Source: Hyphomonas sp. BRH_c22 (lineage in GTDB: Bacteria; Pseudomonadota; Alphaproteobacteria; Caulobacterales; Hyphomonadaceae). From it: a stretch of 64,000 nucleotides of DNA. This document shows positions 7,819-17,229 of this stretch, one piece after another; within the stretch, counting starts at the first letter, position 1; each line of letters starts with the position of its first letter. Made by a program: the position numbers and the translations under genes. The notes beneath the pieces are model-generated. The model was given only the letters and a program-made list of their open reading frames with translations. It made no database searches and was not told where the DNA came from. The DNA lies in the NCBI RefSeq assembly GCF_000961795.1, contig NZ_LADU01000087.1, positions 1 to 64,000 of the forward strand, given 5' to 3'.

Positions 7819-9528
7819 ATGGCCAGTGTTTTTCTATCCTATAGCCGCGTGGACAGGCCAAAGGCCCAGCAGGTCGCTGCAGCGCTGGAGGAAGAGGGCC
7901 TGACGGTCTGGTGGGACAAGGTGCTCAAGGCCGGGCAGACATATGACGAAGTGACCGAGGGCATGCTGCGTCAGGCGGATGTCGTGGTCGTGCTCTGGTC
8001 AACCGTCTCCGTCAAATCCAGATGGGTGCGCGCCGAGGCAACGCTGGGCGAACGATATTCGGCCGTTGTGCCGGCCATGATCCAGGAGGCTGACAGGCCG
8101 ATCCTGTTCGAACTGACGCAGACAGCGGACCTGATCGGGTGGGATGGGGACCGGACCGAACAACGGTGGAATGATTTTGTGACCGACCTGCGCCATGCGA
8201 TCACGCGGAAGGCAGTCAAAACCGCCGAACAGCCGGTAACGGCCAAGCCGGCCGCCGACACGGCGTCTGCGCCAGCGGCCCCCGCGCGCTCGCTTGCTGA
8301 TGACGGCACGATCGAGAATACGTTCTGGATGTCGATCCAGTCCTCAACCGATGCGGCAGATTTCGCGGCCTACCTCAAGCGCTATCCGACCGGCCACTAT
8401 TCTGACCTCGCCCGAAACCGCCTTGCCGCGCTTGAGGCCAAAGCGAAGGCGAAGACACCGGAACCCGTGTTCGCAGCCGCGCCTGTCCAGACGGCACCCG
8501 CCCGGCCTGCAACACAGACGCCGGCCCGTCAGCGCAAGCTATCCATGCTGCCGCTCATCGCCGGTGGCATCGTGCTCCTGCTTGGGGCAGGCTGGGGTGT
8601 GAGCCTGTTACTGCCTTCCGATCTTGAGGTCCCCGAGACGGTTGCAGAGCAGGCTGCGGACCCGGTTGAAGAACCCGTGGTCGAAACCGCCGATGCGGAG
8701 ACTGTCGCACGTGCTGACACGGTGGCCGTGGTCGAGACCGGGGTTGCAGACGCCGTGCTGACGGAGGCGGCTTTTGTCGCGCCATCCGAAGAAACCGTGG
8801 CCGCGCCGGAACCCCCTCAGGCTGGACCGCGACGCGATTGCGACACCTGCCCTGAAGTCGTTGCCGTTCCGGGCGGAACATTCCTGATGGGGTCACCGGA
8901 TTCAGAGCCGGGCCGGGTTGGGAATGAGGGGCCTGTTCGCAGCGTCACGGTGGCGCCTTTCGTGATGAGCCGCAGCGAGATTACCTATGCCGACTGGGAT
9001 GCCTGTCTCGCAGATGGCGGCTGCAATGATTATCGCCCGGGCGACATGGGCGAGCGGGGCGACATGCCGGCCATGTCGATCTCGTGGCGTGACGCCCAGA
9101 GCTATGTTGACTGGCTGTCGGGCAAAGCGGGGCGAACCTACCGCCTGCCGACCGAAGCAGAATGGGAATATGCGGCACGCGCCGGAACGCAAACGGCGTA
9201 TTGGTGGGGTGATGGTTTCGATCGGTCCATGGTCTCCACAGGTGGTCCCAAGGCAGCGTCAAACATGCCTGAAAACGGCTACGGCCTGGTGGGTACGCTC
9301 GGAAATCTGCGTGAATGGGTCGAGGACTGCTACGTGAACAATTTCAGCAACGCGCCGACCGATGGCAGCGCCGTGCTGACGGGTAGTTGCGACCTGCGTA
9401 TCATCCGGGGCGGCGCATGGTCAGACAATGCCGCGACCCACCGAGCCGCGAACCGGGCCCGCGTGTCGCGGGGAACGCGGGACCGGAAGATCGGATTCCG
9501 CGTCGTGTCGTCGGACGTGAAGCCCTAG
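7819..9528 (+). CDS. TIR domain - transmembrane - formylglycine-generating-enzyme-fold fusion
   Basis: A 569-residue protein. Start 7819 is preceded by TGGGGA at a normal distance and gives a protein that opens directly with the TIR strand MASVFLSYSRVD. The TIR domain (about 1-135) has the VWWD loop, ADVVVVLWS and S-x-W-V-x-x-E, which places a candidate catalytic Glu at 73 as in NAD-cleaving TIRs. A linker contains an NTFWMSIQSST...FAAYLKRYPTGHY repeat-like segment. One hydrophobic helix spans about 240-264. The distal FGE-sulfatase (SUMF1) domain (about 344-560) shows VPGGTFLMGSP, YRLPTEAEWEYAARAG and RIIRGGAW. The copper-binding cysteines of true FGE are not evident, so it may bind a ligand rather than make formylglycine. 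The FGE part would lie outside the membrane and the TIR inside. Confidence 0.9.
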   Translation: MASVFLSYSRVDRPKAQQVAAALEEEGLTVWWDKVLKAGQTYDEVTEGMLRQADVVVVLWSTVSVKSRWVRAEATLGERYSAVVPAMIQEADRPILFELTQTADLIGWDGDRTEQRWNDFVTDLRHAITRKAVKTAEQPVTAKPAADTASAPAAPARSLADDGTIENTFWMSIQSSTDAADFAAYLKRYPTGHYSDLARNRLAALEAKAKAKTPEPVFAAAPVQTAPARPATQTPARQRKLSMLPLIAGGIVLLLGAGWGVSLLLPSDLEVPETVAEQAADPVEEPVVETADAETVARADTVAVVETGVADAVLTEAAFVAPSEETVAAPEPPQAGPRRDCDTCPEVVAVPGGTFLMGSPDSEPGRVGNEGPVRSVTVAPFVMSRSEITYADWDACLADGGCNDYRPGDMGERGDMPAMSISWRDAQSYVDWLSGKAGRTYRLPTEAEWEYAARAGTQTAYWWGDGFDRSMVSTGGPKAASNMPENGYGLVGTLGNLREWVEDCYVNNFSNAPTDGSAVLTGSCDLRIIRGGAWSDNAATHRAANRARVSRGTRDRKIGFRVVSSDVKP

Positions 9529-9560
9529 CCAGTTCAGGGCGAGACGGCTAAGCGCAAGGC

Positions 9561-10385
9561 ATGATCGATTTGCTCCTTCACTACTGGCCGCTTTTGCTGG
9601 CGCTTGTCGTGGCTGGCATGGCGGCTGGCTTGGCGGCGGGCATGTTCGGGATCGGCGGCGGCGCGGTGATCGTGCCGGTGCTGTATTTCCTGTTCGACGG
9701 GATGGGATATGGCGAGACCGCCATGCATGTTGCGGTATCGACATCGCTGGCGACCATCGTGCTGACGTCGGTACGCAGCGTGATGGCGCATAACCGGCAC
9801 AAGGCCGTTGACTGGGATATCATCACGTCCTGGGCGCCCTGGATCGTCATCGGGGCGCTGGTGGGCATGGGGCTCAGCGGCTTTCTTTCCAACAAGGCCC
9901 TGCTGGGCATATTCGGCACGATGGCTTTTGTGCTGGCGGCGCAACTATTCTTTGGCCGTCCGACTTGGCGGCTGGCAGAGGAGATGCCGGGCGGCGCGGT
10001 GCGCGGCGGGCTGGGCATCGCGATTGGCACCCTGTCGGCCCTTATGGGGATTGGCGGCGGCACGTTCGGGGTCAGCCTGATGACGCTGTATGGCCGTCCG
10101 ATCCACCGGGCGGTTGCCACGGCGGCGGGCTGGGGCGTGCTGATCGGACTGCCCTCGGCGCTGGCAGCCATCGTGATCGGATGGGGCCGGGAGGGGCTGC
10201 CGCCCTTCTCGCTTGGGCATGTGAACATTGCGGCGTTCGCGCTGATCTCGGTTTTCACGGTGGCGATGGCGCCGGTGGGGGCGAAACTGGCACACAGGAT
10301 GGACGCGGCCCTGCTGCGGCGGTCCTTCGCGGTGCTGCTGTCGCTGGTGGCCGCCCGGATGCTGTGGAATGCGCTGGGGCTCTAG
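9561..10385 (+). CDS. TauE/SafE (TSUP) family sulfite/anion exporter
   Basis: A 274-residue integral membrane protein with about eight helices. It shows the two repeated family motifs, each with a glycine-rich loop: GLAAGMFGIGGGAVIVPVLYFLF near the N-terminus and LMGIGGGTFGVSLMTLYG in the second half. TSUP proteins carry small sulfur compounds or carboxylates such as sulfite, sulfoacetate or thiosulfate across the inner membrane. No sulfur-metabolism genes lie beside it, so the substrate is open. It follows the TIR-FGE gene by 32 bases and could be cotranscribed. The downstream convergent space holds two inverted repeats. Confidence 0.9.
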   Translation: MIDLLLHYWPLLLALVVAGMAAGLAAGMFGIGGGAVIVPVLYFLFDGMGYGETAMHVAVSTSLATIVLTSVRSVMAHNRHKAVDWDIITSWAPWIVIGALVGMGLSGFLSNKALLGIFGTMAFVLAAQLFFGRPTWRLAEEMPGGAVRGGLGIAIGTLSALMGIGGGTFGVSLMTLYGRPIHRAVATAAGWGVLIGLPSALAAIVIGWGREGLPPFSLGHVNIAAFALISVFTVAMAPVGAKLAHRMDAALLRRSFAVLLSLVAARMLWNALGL

Positions 10386-10386
10386 A

Positions 10387-10484
10387 GCGGCGTGCCGAAA
10401 AGTGGACCCGGTTTTCGGGGATACGCCGCGACCAATAAGAAATTCTGGATCAGAGTGCTGATTCTTAGAATCAGCACTCTGATC
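10387..10484. repeat. Tandem stem-loop intergenic repeat element
   Basis: Two inverted repeats fill the gap between two convergent genes. The first pairs GCGGCGT (10387-10393) and CCGAAAA (10395-10401) with TTTTCGG (10412-10418) and ACGCCGC (10423-10429). The second is a perfect 18-bp repeat (10448-10465 against 10467-10484) around a single T. The CCGAAAAGTGG core resembles short palindromic repeats scattered in rhizobial and caulobacterial genomes. It could also act as a bidirectional terminator, although neither side has a U-tract. Confidence 0.7.
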
Positions 10485-10490
10485 TAGGCG

Positions 10491-11462
10491 TCAGACCAGG
10501 ACATTGACGATGCGCTCGATCGCCCAATAGGCGCCGACAATGCCGATCATGTAGGCCGCGACATGCCGGGCCGGTGCCAGCGGCAGACGGGCGAGACGGG
10601 TGGCGAGGAAGGCCACCAGAAGCACCGTGCAGACAAAGGCGACCTGGCCCACTTCAACGCCAAGATTGAACAGGAGCAAGGCCAGTATTTCCGCCCCCCT
10701 GGGCAAGCCGATTTCCGACAGGGCCCCGGCAAAGCCGAACCCGTGGATCAGGCCGAACCCGAACGCGATGAGCCAGGGCTTGCGCTGGCTGAGCGTCTCG
10801 CGGCCCCGGCTGCGATAGATCGCTTCGGCGCCGAGCAGGGCGATGCTCATCGCGATGATGATCTCGACGGGCGGTCCGGGCAGGGTGATGCCGCCCAGCG
10901 AGGCGGCCGCCAGCGTGATGGAATGGGCAAGCGTGAACGCCGTGACCGTGGCGAGCAGCTGGCGGGGGCGCACCAGCAGGACAAGGCCCAGCACGAAGAG
11001 GAGATGATCGTATCCGAAGATGATGTGCTCGACGCCAATCCGGAAATAGGCGGCTGTCGGCGCGCCGGTTGGAACGGACAGGTCGAGCCGCAGCGCGCCC
11101 GGCCGCAGGACCGCCGAGAGATCATCACCCGTGAGGCGGTCAACGCGGACGAAGGCATCGGTCAGCGTGCGCTCCAGCCCTTCAATCGCGACGTGGCCTG
11201 CCGACAGGTCGCAGCGCATGTCCCAGCGCTGTACCAGCGTGCCGGCGACCGCTTCGGTGCGGTCACGCTCGCGCGTGCATCCGTCCGGGAAAACGGGGTC
11301 GAGCTTCAGGCGCCGGCCATCGAGGATGGGTTGTTTCCAGGTAACGGCAAACAGGCCGGGCTCGGTTTCGACCAGTTCGAGATAGGCCGGGCGCACCTCG
11401 TGCGCGGCGGCGGGCAAGGCGATGCCGACGAGGACAAGCAGTGCAAGCAGGAGGCGGTTCAT
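10491..11462 (-). CDS. HupE/UreJ family membrane protein
   Basis: A 323-residue protein with a signal peptide (LLALLVLVGIALPAAAHEVRPAYLEL), an N-terminal extracytoplasmic domain to about residue 130 and then six or so helices. The HupE/UreJ signature is visible in the GVEHIIFGYDHLLFVLGLVLL helix, ending LAHSITLAAASLG, and in GFGFAGALSEIGLP. HupE/UreJ proteins are linked to nickel or cobalt handling, but this long form with an N-terminal domain is also common in marine bacteria without hydrogenase or urease. It starts inside the stop codon of the upstream PPIase (4-base overlap), so the two are coupled. Confidence 0.87.
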   Translation of the reverse strand: MNRLLLALLVLVGIALPAAAHEVRPAYLELVETEPGLFAVTWKQPILDGRRLKLDPVFPDGCTRERDRTEAVAGTLVQRWDMRCDLSAGHVAIEGLERTLTDAFVRVDRLTGDDLSAVLRPGALRLDLSVPTGAPTAAYFRIGVEHIIFGYDHLLFVLGLVLLVRPRQLLATVTAFTLAHSITLAAASLGGITLPGPPVEIIIAMSIALLGAEAIYRSRGRETLSQRKPWLIAFGFGLIHGFGFAGALSEIGLPRGAEILALLLFNLGVEVGQVAFVCTVLLVAFLATRLARLPLAPARHVAAYMIGIVGAYWAIERIVNVLV

Positions 11463-12295
11463 TCGGCGCCTTCGATGTCGACCTTGTAGCGCCTGATGAT
11501 GGCGGCAATTGCCTGTTCATTGGCCGTGCGCTGGGCGTCCTTTCGCCAGTCTGCTTCGACTTGCGTGCGGGCGTCTTCAAAGGGGCGCAGATGGCCGGGA
11601 TCCTTTGCGGCAAGGTGGACCAGATGCTGGCCGAAGGAGGAGGCAACGGGCCCCTGCCAGTCGTCGCCAGCATCGAGCGAAAATATGGCGCGGGCAAAGT
11701 CTGCCCCGAACAGGCGAATTGTTTCGCGCAAGGGGAGATCGCCATAGGCGCGCTGCAGCATGAACGGGTCGCCAAGGGTGCGCCAGTCGGGGGGTGAGGA
11801 GGCGTTGAGGGTAGCGAGAAGGGTGTCTGCGTCGGCTTGCCAGGTCGCGGGGCGCCGGTCGGTGCTGAGGAATACGTGCTCGAAGGTGACGTTCGGCGCG
11901 GTCGTGTAGGTGGCAGGGTGGGCCTCATACCAGGCCCGCAATGTCGCCTCGTCCGGCTCGGGCGTATCGGCAAGGTCGGAGACCATGAAGCTCATCTTCT
12001 GGGCGAGGCGGCGTTCGATGATTGTGTCATCCTGATCGAGCCCCAGCCGGCGCGCCTCGCGCGACAGCGCCTCGTGGCGCACATGGTCTGTCACCATGGC
12101 CGCCATGTCTTCCGGCGACGGGAGCGCGCCCGATTCGGCGGCGTAGAGGGCGGCCATGCGCTGCATGTCGGCCTCTGTGACGGTGATCGTGCCGTCGCGT
12201 GCGGCGGCATGGGATGTCCAGATCGCATGGCCGGCAAAAACCAGCAGGGCGGCAAGGACGAAATGGACGAGGGGTTCGCGCAGGAGGGATTTCAT
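11459..12295 (-). CDS. Membrane-anchored parvulin-type peptidyl-prolyl isomerase
   Basis: A 278-residue protein started at 12295, where the strong AGGAGGGAT-like context on the coding strand gives MKSLLREPLVHFVLAALLVF, a single N-terminal membrane anchor. The periplasmic part has a SurA-like helical region (ERRLAQKMSFMVSDL, DEATLRAWYEAHPATYTT) and a parvulin domain with the FEHVFLST and GPVASSFGQHLVHL strands. Such proteins help fold or insert exported proteins. The coupling to HupE and the nearness of the DUF3604 lipoprotein suggest a shared extracytoplasmic task. The further upstream in-frame Met at 12400 lies in a repeat-like stretch and was rejected. Confidence 0.82.
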   Translation of the reverse strand: MKSLLREPLVHFVLAALLVFAGHAIWTSHAAARDGTITVTEADMQRMAALYAAESGALPSPEDMAAMVTDHVRHEALSREARRLGLDQDDTIIERRLAQKMSFMVSDLADTPEPDEATLRAWYEAHPATYTTAPNVTFEHVFLSTDRRPATWQADADTLLATLNASSPPDWRTLGDPFMLQRAYGDLPLRETIRLFGADFARAIFSLDAGDDWQGPVASSFGQHLVHLAAKDPGHLRPFEDARTQVEADWRKDAQRTANEQAIAAIIRRYKVDIEGAE

Positions 12296-12400
12296 GCTGG
12301 TGAGCGCATCATGTGTTCGAGACCGGGCCGGACCCCCACCCGGCCTCTCCCTTTCCGGGGAGGTTCGGCGGGTGTTCTCCGGCGTGACCATTCCAGTCAT
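12296..12400. other. Intergenic spacer with a short GC-rich imperfect hairpin
   Basis: The spacer between the DUF3604 stop and the PPIase start contains an imperfect hairpin around CTCCCTTTCCGGGGAGG (about 12346-12364). Similar GC-rich elements that translate to PLPFRGGS-like peptides are dispersed in many alphaproteobacteria. It may be a remnant repeat or an mRNA-processing site within an operon. Nothing else is evident. Confidence 0.4.
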
Positions 12401-14308
12401 CTAGGCGGGCGGAATGTACCAGATGGGCGAGGTGTAGGCGCGCTCCTGCAGGGTTGTGGGCAGGTCGGGGTTTGGCGGTGTGCCGTTGCGATTGGCTTCC
12501 CATGTCGACCAGCGGCAGGTCGGGTTTTCCAGCACGCGTACATAATAGGTTGCGCGCTGGGCCGGGTCGAAGTCCGGATCAGTCCACAGGGCCTTCAGTT
12601 CGCCTGCGCCGCTGCCGGGCGTGGTGTTGCAGGTCGCGATGTCGACGCTGGCGCCATTGTCAGGGCAGCGGTGATCGCTGCCGGGCACCGCGCCGCCGGA
12701 GCAGGCCGCATCATAGACCGCTTCGCCGCCGCTGGTGATCTTGATGACCTGGATGCGCTGGAGGGGGGCGGAATTGGCGTCCTGAATGGCCCAGGCAATG
12801 AAGTTCGGTGCGCTGCCTGCGCCGACAAGGTCGCCGCCCATGGGCACGCCGCCGGCATAGGCCTGCGTTGCCAGGTCCGGCGCGTTCAGCATGTCGGCCG
12901 TATAGCCAAAGCCGCCAAAGAAGCGGACCTTCATGCGGGGGCCAGTGGTTGCGAAAGTCTCCTTGCGGCGGAAGGCGTCGAACAGTGCGTCGCGCGTATT
13001 CTCTTCTGCCCAGACGCCGGTGAGGCCGGAGGCGGACCAGCGCGAGAACCAGTGTTTTGCGCTCTGGGTTGCCTGAGTGTCAGGCTGGTTTGCCCAATCG
13101 GTCACGCCCGGCATCGGCACCGAGCCGCGCTGAAAGGGCAGGCCATCGACGATGCCGATTTTTGACCAGAAATCCTGCTCGGAATAGGCGCCGCCGGCAA
13201 CATGGCTGTCCGAGGCGGCGGTCAGGCCGAAGCGGAAGGGATCGAACCCGCGTTCTTCCTGAAGCTTCAGGCCGTTGCGATAGGCTTCGCGTACATAGGA
13301 TCCGCTGGCTTTGGACACGGTATTGGTGGCCAGCAGCTCGTCATAGATTTCGAAATTGGCCCATTCGTCATTCGGTGACAGGTCCGGGTGAGTCTCGCTC
13401 GTGCCCTTGACCTGCGTGACTTCGACCAGCGGCTCGTTGCGCATCCGCTGTTCGGCATAGGCGGCATCAAGGGGCTCGCCGGTATAGGTTTCAAGCCGGA
13501 ACATCTGGCCATCGGAGACATTCGAATTGTGCGGGATCGCGAGCGACTCGCGCCCCTCGGCACGCTGGGCATCCATCCAGTCCCACAGGTCTTCGGGATT
13601 GGTGGAATCGAGGGTGGAGAAGGCGCGCGCGGGCGCTTCGCCGCGGAAGAAGACGTTGCGGTGCAGGTTGCCGCCGCCGAACCCGCCTGCGCCGCCTTCG
13701 GATGTCACGGACGTGAACTCGTAGGCGGAGAATGTGGTGAAGACACCTGGTTCATTATACTGTTCGGCGGCCGCGATGTTCTGCGCCCAGACCGAATTCA
13801 TCAGCGGTTCGTCATACATGTCTTCGATTTTTTCTCCGGACCGAACCGACGCGCCGACGCCCTGGAAAGCGGCCGTGATCTTGTCAGGATCGGTGGAGAA
13901 CATGTCCTTGGCGCGCGGCAGTTCCGAGAGCGGCGAATCCTTGGAATTCATGGCCGGCAGCACACCCAGATATTCGGCGTGGTCGGTCACGGTGTAGAAA
14001 TCGAGCGGACCGCCGGCAATGGTCATGTCGAAGCCGGACGGGTGCTTGATCGTCTCACCCTTTGCGAAGCGGTAGGCGTCGTCGGCCGTGCGGCGCACAT
14101 TGAAGATATAGGCATCGAAGCTGTTTCGCGTGTGGATGTGCATGTCGCCGAAATAGGCGTTGCGCTCCGCATTGTAGCCCGGCGTGGCGCCTTCCGGGGC
14201 TGTACTTTCCGGCGCTGCAGCCCGCTCGGCCGGGGCGGTTTCATCCTTGTTTCCGCTGCAGGCGACAAGCGCAAGCGCGGTTGAGGCAAGCGTCAGGGCT
14301 TTCCACAT
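12401..14308 (-). CDS. DUF3604 family lipoprotein
   Basis: A 635-residue protein with lipobox LALVAC (Cys17) followed by a Ser/Ala/Glu-rich linker. The conserved start of the DUF3604 family follows: RNAYFGDMHIHTRNSFDAYIF, with a PHP-like HxHT metal motif. Further conserved segments are DFYTVTDHAEYLGVLPAM, AIPHNSNVSDG, FGLTAASDSHVAGGAYSE and FATTGPRMKVRFFGG. The histidine and aspartate positions resemble the PHP phosphoesterase metal sites, so a hydrolase acting outside the cytoplasm is a reasonable guess. No substrate is established for the family to my knowledge. It is the first gene of the minus-strand group with the PPIase and HupE. Confidence 0.88.
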   Translation of the reverse strand: MWKALTLASTALALVACSGNKDETAPAERAAAPESTAPEGATPGYNAERNAYFGDMHIHTRNSFDAYIFNVRRTADDAYRFAKGETIKHPSGFDMTIAGGPLDFYTVTDHAEYLGVLPAMNSKDSPLSELPRAKDMFSTDPDKITAAFQGVGASVRSGEKIEDMYDEPLMNSVWAQNIAAAEQYNEPGVFTTFSAYEFTSVTSEGGAGGFGGGNLHRNVFFRGEAPARAFSTLDSTNPEDLWDWMDAQRAEGRESLAIPHNSNVSDGQMFRLETYTGEPLDAAYAEQRMRNEPLVEVTQVKGTSETHPDLSPNDEWANFEIYDELLATNTVSKASGSYVREAYRNGLKLQEERGFDPFRFGLTAASDSHVAGGAYSEQDFWSKIGIVDGLPFQRGSVPMPGVTDWANQPDTQATQSAKHWFSRWSASGLTGVWAEENTRDALFDAFRRKETFATTGPRMKVRFFGGFGYTADMLNAPDLATQAYAGGVPMGGDLVGAGSAPNFIAWAIQDANSAPLQRIQVIKITSGGEAVYDAACSGGAVPGSDHRCPDNGASVDIATCNTTPGSGAGELKALWTDPDFDPAQRATYYVRVLENPTCRWSTWEANRNGTPPNPDLPTTLQERAYTSPIWYIPPA

Positions 14309-14402
14309 TTTGCAATTCCTCCCATGGGCACTCTTGTGGCACCGTCTGTGCCATATGTTCAGGGAATGCCGCCAAAGTCCAGATTCAAGCGGGGTGAAAA
14401 AA

Positions 14403-15857
14403 TCATCCCTGCCAGAAGCGGCGGGTCAGCACGACGAAGACCGAAATGAACTCGAGACGGCCAAGCAGCATGGCGATCGCGCAGATCCATTTGGCGGCAT
14501 CGGGCAGGGTCTGGAACGTGCCGGACGGGCCGATAATGGGGCCAAGACCCGGGCCGACATTCGAGACGCTGGTGGCCGAGGCGGAAATGGCTTCCATGGC
14601 ACCGAGTCCGCAAAGCGAGAGCAACGCTGCGGCAATCATGAAGGTGGAAATAAACAGGAAGAGGAAAACCATGACCGACTGGAGCGTCTCTTCGTCCAGT
14701 GTCCGTCCGCCATAGCGGACCGGCGTGCGGCGGTGGGGCATGGTCATCTTGTGCGAATAGGCGACGAGCGCCTTGGCGGTGATTTCGAGGCGGAACATTT
14801 TGAGGCCCCCGGCTGCGGAGCCAGCGCAGCCGCCCAGGAATGTAATACATAGAAACAGCGCCAACATGGGCTGACCCCATGTGTCATAGGGGGCGGAGGC
14901 GTACCCGGTTCCGGTCATCACCGATACGACATTGAAGAGGCAGATCTTCAGGTTGCCCAGTATCGTGCCTGCGCCTTCTGTGTCGATCACGGTTTCATAA
15001 TAGACCGTGACGATCAGCGTGAGCACGGCAGCGAGCCCAAAATAGAATCGCGGCTGCGGATCCTTCAAGAGTGGCATTGGGCGGCCCTGCAGGACGAGCA
15101 TGGCGAGCAGGGCGAATGGCAGGCCTGCAAACATCATGAAGGGTGCAGCAATCCAGGCGGCGGGCGTTTCGTTAAAGTACCCGAATGAGGCATCGTGTGT
15201 GGAGTACCCCCCCGCCGACATGGTGGTCATGGCGTGGGTGACGGCATCAAACCAGCTCATGCCGGCCAGGAAATAAAGCAGGGCGCAGAGTGACGAGATC
15301 AGCAGATAGGTAAAGCCGAGATATGCGGCAATGTCAGTGATGCGCGGCAGGAACTTGCCGGAAATGTCCGAGCTTTCGAGCTGGAACAGCTGCATGCCGC
15401 CGACGCGCAGCTGGGGCAGGATGGCGATGGCGGCAACGATAATGCCGATGCCGCCGATCCATTGCAGGATCGCGCGCCAGAGCAGCAGGCCGCGCGGCAG
15501 ATCGTCAAGGCCCGTAAGGACGGTCGAGCCAGTCGTGGTCATGCCGGATATGCATTCGAAGACGGCGTCCGTTATCGACATGCCGGACGCTAGGAAGGGG
15601 ATGGATGCCATCGCAGGCAGGAAAACCCAAGCCATGACGGTCAACAGGAAGGCCTCGCGCTGCCCGGTGCGCTGGTCACCGCCGCGGGCGAGCACCCAGA
15701 GGCAGGTGCCGATGAAAATCGTGCCGAATGACGAGACCGCGAAGACGTACGCTTCCGGCCGGTTGTCGGCCATATCCATCAGCGCACACGGAATCATCGC
15801 CGCCCCGAGCAGGATGGTCATGATGCCGATGGCAAGGAGGACGGGGCGCAGCTGCAT
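14403..15857 (-). CDS. trkH: TrkH family potassium uptake protein
   Basis: A 484-residue potassium-translocating subunit of the Trk system, with about ten helices in four pore repeats. Selectivity-filter loops of the family are visible: [62 protein letters not shown] and [17 protein letters not shown]. The length is normal for TrkH. Its usual partner TrkA is not in the window. A 62-base AT-containing stretch and a run of G-rich sequence separate it from the divergent dehydrogenase gene. Confidence 0.93.
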   Translation of the reverse strand: MQLRPVLLAIGIMTILLGAAMIPCALMDMADNRPEAYVFAVSSFGTIFIGTCLWVLARGGDQRTGQREAFLLTVMAWVFLPAMASIPFLASGMSITDAVFECISGMTTTGSTVLTGLDDLPRGLLLWRAILQWIGGIGIIVAAIAILPQLRVGGMQLFQLESSDISGKFLPRITDIAAYLGFTYLLISSLCALLYFLAGMSWFDAVTHAMTTMSAGGYSTHDASFGYFNETPAAWIAAPFMMFAGLPFALLAMLVLQGRPMPLLKDPQPRFYFGLAAVLTLIVTVYYETVIDTEGAGTILGNLKICLFNVVSVMTGTGYASAPYDTWGQPMLALFLCITFLGGCAGSAAGGLKMFRLEITAKALVAYSHKMTMPHRRTPVRYGGRTLDEETLQSVMVFLFLFISTFMIAAALLSLCGLGAMEAISASATSVSNVGPGLGPIIGPSGTFQTLPDAAKWICAIAMLLGRLEFISVFVVLTRRFWQG

Positions 15858-16101
15858 ATTACGCGCGGAAGATACGCGGCAAATCCTGAGAAGGTGTCAA
15901 TTTTCCGGGGGTTAACAAGGGGTTTCCAGACGAGTATCAGCGGGGTGGTGAGGGGGCGGCAAGGGTGTGGCAGGGGGGTGGGTAGCAATCAGGCAAGGAT
16001 TGGGCCAGAGGGGGTGTGACGCCGCGATATTGTTGACGCAAGGGAAACAAGAACCTAAACGCCGCATATCGTTTCATCCGTAACCAAATGCGATTTCCCC
16101 C

Positions 16102-17142
16102 ATGTTCGATCACCCCGCCTATGATGCCCATGAGGGCGTGCACCTGTTCCACGACGCGAAAAGCGGACTGAAGGCGATTATTGCCATTCATTCGACGGCC
16201 CGCGGCCCGGCGGCGGGCGGCACACGGATGTGGGATTTCGCCAATGGCGAGGCCATGCTGAAAGACGTGCTGCGCCTCAGCCAGGGCATGAGCTACAAGA
16301 ATGCGATGGCGGACCTGCCGCTGGGCGGCGGCAAGGCGGTGATCTGGGGCAATGCCAAGACCGACAAGTCGCCGGACCTGTTCCGCGCGTTCGGCCGGGC
16401 CGTGGAGAGCCTGCAGGGACGCTATTACACGGCCGAGGATGTCGGGATCGATGTCGCCGACATGGAGATCGTGCGGCAGGAAACCGCCTATGTGGCCGGG
16501 CTTGACCATGGTGAAGCGGCGAGCGGCGACCCGTCGCCGATCACGGCGATGGGCGTATTCCTGGGCATCGTCGAAACCGCCAAGCGGGCGCTGGGCAGCG
16601 GCGACCTGACCGGGCGGACCGTGGCGGTGCAGGGGGTAGGCTCAGTCGGGGGCTATACGTGCGACCACCTGGCCAAGGCCGGTGCCAGCCTGATCATCAC
16701 GGATATCGACCAGGCGGCGCTGAAAGCCGTGGCCGACCGGACGGGTGCCCGGATTGTCGGGCCGGACGAAATCTATGATGTCGAGGCCGATATCTTTGCG
16801 CCCTGCGCGCTGGGCGCGATCGTCAATGAGCAGACGCTCGAACGGTTCCGGGTTAAGGCGATTGCCGGCGGTGCGAACAACCAGCTGGTCGTGCCTGAAA
16901 TGGGCGAGCTCTTGCGCCGCAAGGGCATCCTCTATGCACCGGATTATGTGATCAATGGCGGCGGGATCATCAATGTGGCAGCCGAAATTTCCGGCAATTA
17001 TTCGCGCGAATGGGTCGATGCCAAACTCGGGCGGCTTGTCCAGACGCTGGGCGAAGTGCTGGACGAGGCATTGAGCAGCGGCAAGCCGACCAATGTCGTG
17101 GCCGACACGATTGCGCGCGCAAGGATCGCGGCTGCCCGCTAG
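16102..17142 (+). CDS. Leu/Phe/Val-type amino acid dehydrogenase
   Basis: A 346-residue NAD-dependent oxidative deaminase of the Glu/Leu/Phe/Val dehydrogenase family. The catalytic domain shows STARGPAAGGTRMW and the lysine-bearing motif GMSYKNAMADLPLGGGKAVIWG. A Rossmann domain begins VAVQGVGSVGGYTCDHLAKAGA, and later segments are PCALGAIVNEQTL and YAPDYVINGGGIINVAAEI. The length and the lack of a glutamate-specific extension favour a Leu/Val/Phe-type enzyme over GdhA. It would release ammonia and a branched or aromatic 2-oxo acid. The start is marked by a CCCCC stretch rather than a Shine-Dalgarno, which may mean a short or leaderless message. Confidence 0.9.
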   Translation: MFDHPAYDAHEGVHLFHDAKSGLKAIIAIHSTARGPAAGGTRMWDFANGEAMLKDVLRLSQGMSYKNAMADLPLGGGKAVIWGNAKTDKSPDLFRAFGRAVESLQGRYYTAEDVGIDVADMEIVRQETAYVAGLDHGEAASGDPSPITAMGVFLGIVETAKRALGSGDLTGRTVAVQGVGSVGGYTCDHLAKAGASLIITDIDQAALKAVADRTGARIVGPDEIYDVEADIFAPCALGAIVNEQTLERFRVKAIAGGANNQLVVPEMGELLRRKGILYAPDYVINGGGIINVAAEISGNYSREWVDAKLGRLVQTLGEVLDEALSSGKPTNVVADTIARARIAAAR

Positions 17143-17229
17143 GGGAATTTGCGTAGTTCGCCTCAGGCGCGCCAGATGCTACAGTGCTCTTAAGTTGAAG
17201 AGCATTCGTTACCCGGAGGTAGATGTCCC

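Noticed and set aside
8850..9528. Calling the C-terminal part of the TIR protein an active formylglycine-generating enzyme
   Set aside because: The fold motifs are present, but the paired cysteines needed for copper and catalysis in true FGE are not evident near the GGAW segment, and no sulfatase gene is nearby.
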